NCBI GenBank assembly: GCA_018821745.1
Contig: JAHJLU010000499.1
Span: 1-6,724 of the forward strand
From: Myxococcota bacterium
GTDB lineage: Bacteria > Myxococcota_A > Polyangia > HGW-17
Reading direction: 5' to 3'
DNA: 6,724 bases
The notes beneath the pieces were generated by a model that saw only the letters and a program-made list of their open reading frames with translations, was not told the origin of the DNA and made no database searches. The translations under genes and the position numbers were made by a program. Position 1 is the first letter of the stretch; every line of letters starts with the position of its first letter. Positions 4,570-6,724 of the stretch are shown here, one piece after another.

Positions 4570-6724
4570 TCAGAGGGTGCCAACGCGGCTGAGGATTTTA
4601 AGCTGGGCAATGTTCACGTAGTGGCTGGCTCCGCTCGCCCCGCCGGTCCCGCTGTAGAGTGCGTTGTGGGAGAAGTCGGACATGTTGATGGAGTATGGGT
4701 CGTGAAAAATGACAATCCGGTATGAGACACCTGCCTCAAGCTCCACGGAGACGAAATTTGAATCACGCCAGTCATCCCACACACCCAGATGGGGCATCAC
4801 CAGATACCCGCCGCCGACGAAGGTCGCCCCGGCAAACACATCTACCCGCTTCTGGACGCAGGTGATCCCTGTACTGAAGGGACCGGCGCCGTTCCCATAG
4901 AGCACCTGAAGCAGGTGCGGGCCCGTATAGGCTGCGGTGTAGTTGAGCACCTCCAGTTGGTCCCCCGGGGCCCCCCAGCTCTCGTAATGAAAATATCCGT
5001 AGTTGTTCACAAGATTGCCACCGCTGGCGCTGAAGGCCGTTGCGTTGATGGTGGCAATTCGCTCGTAGGAGTCCCCCCAGTAGCAGACAGGGCGGGCGTG
5101 CTGAGAGACATTGAGGTGACCGCTGACCCCTGTTACGACAAAGCTGCTCTCCACTGTGTAGCAGGGGCCTTCCGTGAGGGGATCCGCCGTCACGTCCACC
5201 CAGGAGGTGGTGGACCCCGGGAGACCTGACTCCACAAGAACTCCGTCACGATAGACAGAGTAGGTGATGTCGGTGGTGGCTTCTCCCCCGCTGTCCAGGG
5301 TGAGGGTGAGTTGACCACTGGCATCGGAGATCCCCGAGATGACCGGTGGCAGGGGGGCAAACAGCTTGCGGTACTCTGTCGTATCGGTCTCGAGCGTGAT
5401 TGTCCCCGATGCCTCGGGAGTATCGAGGAGGGTAATCTCCAGCAGATTTCTGTCGGAGAGCATGGTCCCCGTGAGGAAATCATCGGTGACCGGCTCCCCG
5501 TTGAGCCGGATCTCGCCCACGGCGTATGCCCCCTCAAGGGAGGCTGTAACAGGGGGAAGGCTCACGACCACCGTAATATCACGGTTCCGGTAGGGGAAGT
5601 TGTTGAGCACCAGGGTCTGGGCATCAGCCAGAAGCTTACTGCGCAGCTCTCTGGTGATATAGGGCAGAAAACGGATACCATTGGCCGACGTATCAAGACC
5701 GAAAAAGATATCATGGACCATGCTCACATAGGCGGCAACAGACCACAGTTGACGCTGGGAGTTCACCACGGGCCCCGAGAAGCTGCCATCATCCAGCCAG
5801 GGGAGCCCCGTGACCGCTTCAAAGTTCTCCATATTGGAGAGGTTCATGGCCGCCCCCCTGATGAGCGAGTGCACGTTGTGATTCACCACAGCGTCGTTGC
5901 GGACCTTCCTGGCCGCCCGCAGCCAGTAGGCTGTGACAAAGGGCCAGATACCGCGGTTGTGATAGATGGGGACATCCTTCTGCTGGGGCCAGATAACCGG
6001 TGGCCCCTTGGGGAGATGGGGATAGGCCGCGACAACTCCTGCCTGACGCTGGGCGTCGCCCACGTCGTGGAGTACGGTAAAAGCTGAACCCAGGAGATCA
6101 AAGTGTTTCACCGCCGCGCGGTCGAGGAAACCCGGTGTGAAGGTGCCGTAGAGTCCGTATTCGCTGTGGAAGAAAACGCTGCCGATAGCGGTGCGCAGGT
6201 CACTGGCCCAACCCTGATACTGGGCAGCCAGGACCGTGTCGTTCTTCTCCTGGGCAAGCTCCACGCCCAGCTCAAGGAGCGCCAGGTGTCCCACGTTTGT
6301 GGAGAGTGCCTGGGACATGGCGATCTGCACGGTGTCGGTGGCAGTCCAGGGGGCATAGGTCTGCTCCCGCCAGTCCAAAAATGACTGCTCACCCAGATAG
6401 AGCCCCTCGGAGGAAGAGAAGACTGCTGCCCGATCCTGGGCGATGGTGTTTTTCACCGCCTCCCAGGTCTTGTCCAAAAAGGCATTCCGCTCGCTTCCCT
6501 GGAGAAAGTGGAGCAGCCTGCCGGCGCCGATGGCCCACACCACGCGGTCCGTGCTCACAGGGTAGCTGCCACCGGAGCCTGTGTCCTGGATAATTTCGTC
6601 TCCACCGCCCGAGCGCAACGCCGATAGTTTGAACTCCAGAGAGTTGCGCGAGCGAGTGGGATCCAGGGCTGCCAGCGCCAGATCCACAGCATAGGATGTG
6701 TCGCGGGTCCAGACAAATTTCCAC
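4570..6724 (-). CDS. Six-hairpin ((alpha/alpha)6) glycosidase, debranching-enzyme-like, with FN3-like and CBM-like C-terminal domains; N-terminus outside the window
   Basis: The frame runs open to the right edge, so the start and any signal peptide are missing; 717 whole codons are visible. A GTG at 6687 is not the start, because the 12 codons before it read WKFVWTRDTSYA, a WxRD motif typical of (alpha/alpha)6 glycosidases and glycogen-debranching-type enzymes. Numbering from the GTG codon as residue 1, the barrel continues to about 350, with SFLDWREQTYAPWT near 102, YHNRGIWPF near 242 and ENFEAVTG...QLWSVAAY from 287 to 320. A beta domain follows (about 365-440). Next is an FN3-like domain (about 446-536) with SVYRDG and a Cys pair (Cys509, Cys535) in GPCY and PVCYWG. 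The C-terminal beta-sandwich (about 537-700) resembles CBM6/CBM35-like modules (HLLQVLYGNGAG, VELEAGVSYRIVI). It probably hydrolyses glycosidic bonds in an external or surface polysaccharide; the exact GH family, substrate and catalytic acids cannot be fixed from this fragment. It converges on the small plus-strand gene. Confidence 0.8.
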   Translation of the reverse strand, partial: WKFVWTRDTSYAVDLALAALDPTRSRNSLEFKLSALRSGGGDEIIQDTGSGGSYPVSTDRVVWAIGAGRLLHFLQGSERNAFLDKTWEAVKNTIAQDRAAVFSSSEGLYLGEQSFLDWREQTYAPWTATDTVQIAMSQALSTNVGHLALLELGVELAQEKNDTVLAAQYQGWASDLRTAIGSVFFHSEYGLYGTFTPGFLDRAAVKHFDLLGSAFTVLHDVGDAQRQAGVVAAYPHLPKGPPVIWPQQKDVPIYHNRGIWPFVTAYWLRAARKVRNDAVVNHNVHSLIRGAAMNLSNMENFEAVTGLPWLDDGSFSGPVVNSQRQLWSVAAYVSMVHDIFFGLDTSANGIRFLPYITRELRSKLLADAQTLVLNNFPYRNRDITVVVSLPPVTASLEGAYAVGEIRLNGEPVTDDFLTGTMLSDRNLLEITLLDTPEASGTITLETDTTEYRKLFAPLPPVISGISDASGQLTLTLDSGGEATTDITYSVYRDGVLVESGLPGSTTSWVDVTADPLTEGPCYTVESSFVVTGVSGHLNVSQHARPVCYWGDSYERIATINATAFSASGGNLVNNYGYFHYESWGAPGDQLEVLNYTAAYTGPHLLQVLYGNGAGPFSTGITCVQKRVDVFAGATFVGGGYLVMPHLGVWDDWRDSNFVSVELEAGVSYRIVIFHDPYSINMSDFSHNALYSGTGGASGASHYVNIAQLKILSRVGTL

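Noticed and set aside
5311..6087. Plus-strand open frame of 258 codons antisense to the glycosidase
   Set aside because: The opposite strand carries conserved glycosidase motifs; the antisense product looks like a shadow.

Overview
The window holds five protein-coding genes and almost no other structure. The DNA is fairly GC-rich (mid-50s percent or higher by eye). A membrane-anchored eukaryotic-type Ser/Thr kinase, a TPR protein and a secreted-type multidomain glycosidase suggest a free-living Gram-negative bacterium from a kinase-rich lineage, such as Myxococcota/Desulfobacterota-like, Planctomycetota, Lentisphaerota or a related uncultured phylum. This is a judgement of style; no marker gene in the window fixes the taxonomy. 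I see no tRNA, rRNA, CRISPR array, insertion sequence or phage gene.

Layout. Three genes on the minus strand run right to left: a Pkn2-type kinase (3873 to 2215), an enolase-superfamily enzyme resembling dipeptide epimerases (2135 to 966), and a cytoplasmic TPR protein (842 to beyond the left edge). The gaps of 79 and 123 nt allow co-transcription, and a good sigma70-like promoter lies about 75 nt upstream of the kinase start. A 328-nt intergenic region (3874-4201) separates this group from a small plus-strand gene (4202-4543) coding for a 113-residue acidic, strand-rich protein of unknown function. That gene converges, with a 26-nt gap, on a large minus-strand gene (4570 to beyond the right edge). 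It encodes an (alpha/alpha)6-barrel glycosidase related to glycogen-debranching-type enzymes, followed by FN3-like and carbohydrate-binding-like beta domains.

How they may work together. The kinase has an intact catalytic core, one transmembrane helix and a helical TPR-like C-terminal region, so it looks like a sensor kinase. The downstream TPR protein could be a scaffold or a substrate. Dipeptide epimerases of the enolase superfamily often act in murein peptide recycling, so a link between cell-wall state and kinase signalling is possible, but this is inference. The enolase-family protein has Arg where one of the two catalytic lysines of its family is expected, so its reaction is uncertain. 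The glycosidase is probably a separate polysaccharide-use or surface-glycan function. I did not find a convincing new multi-gene system; the most checkable oddities are the KxR enolase-family site, the kinase topology and the orphan 113-residue protein.
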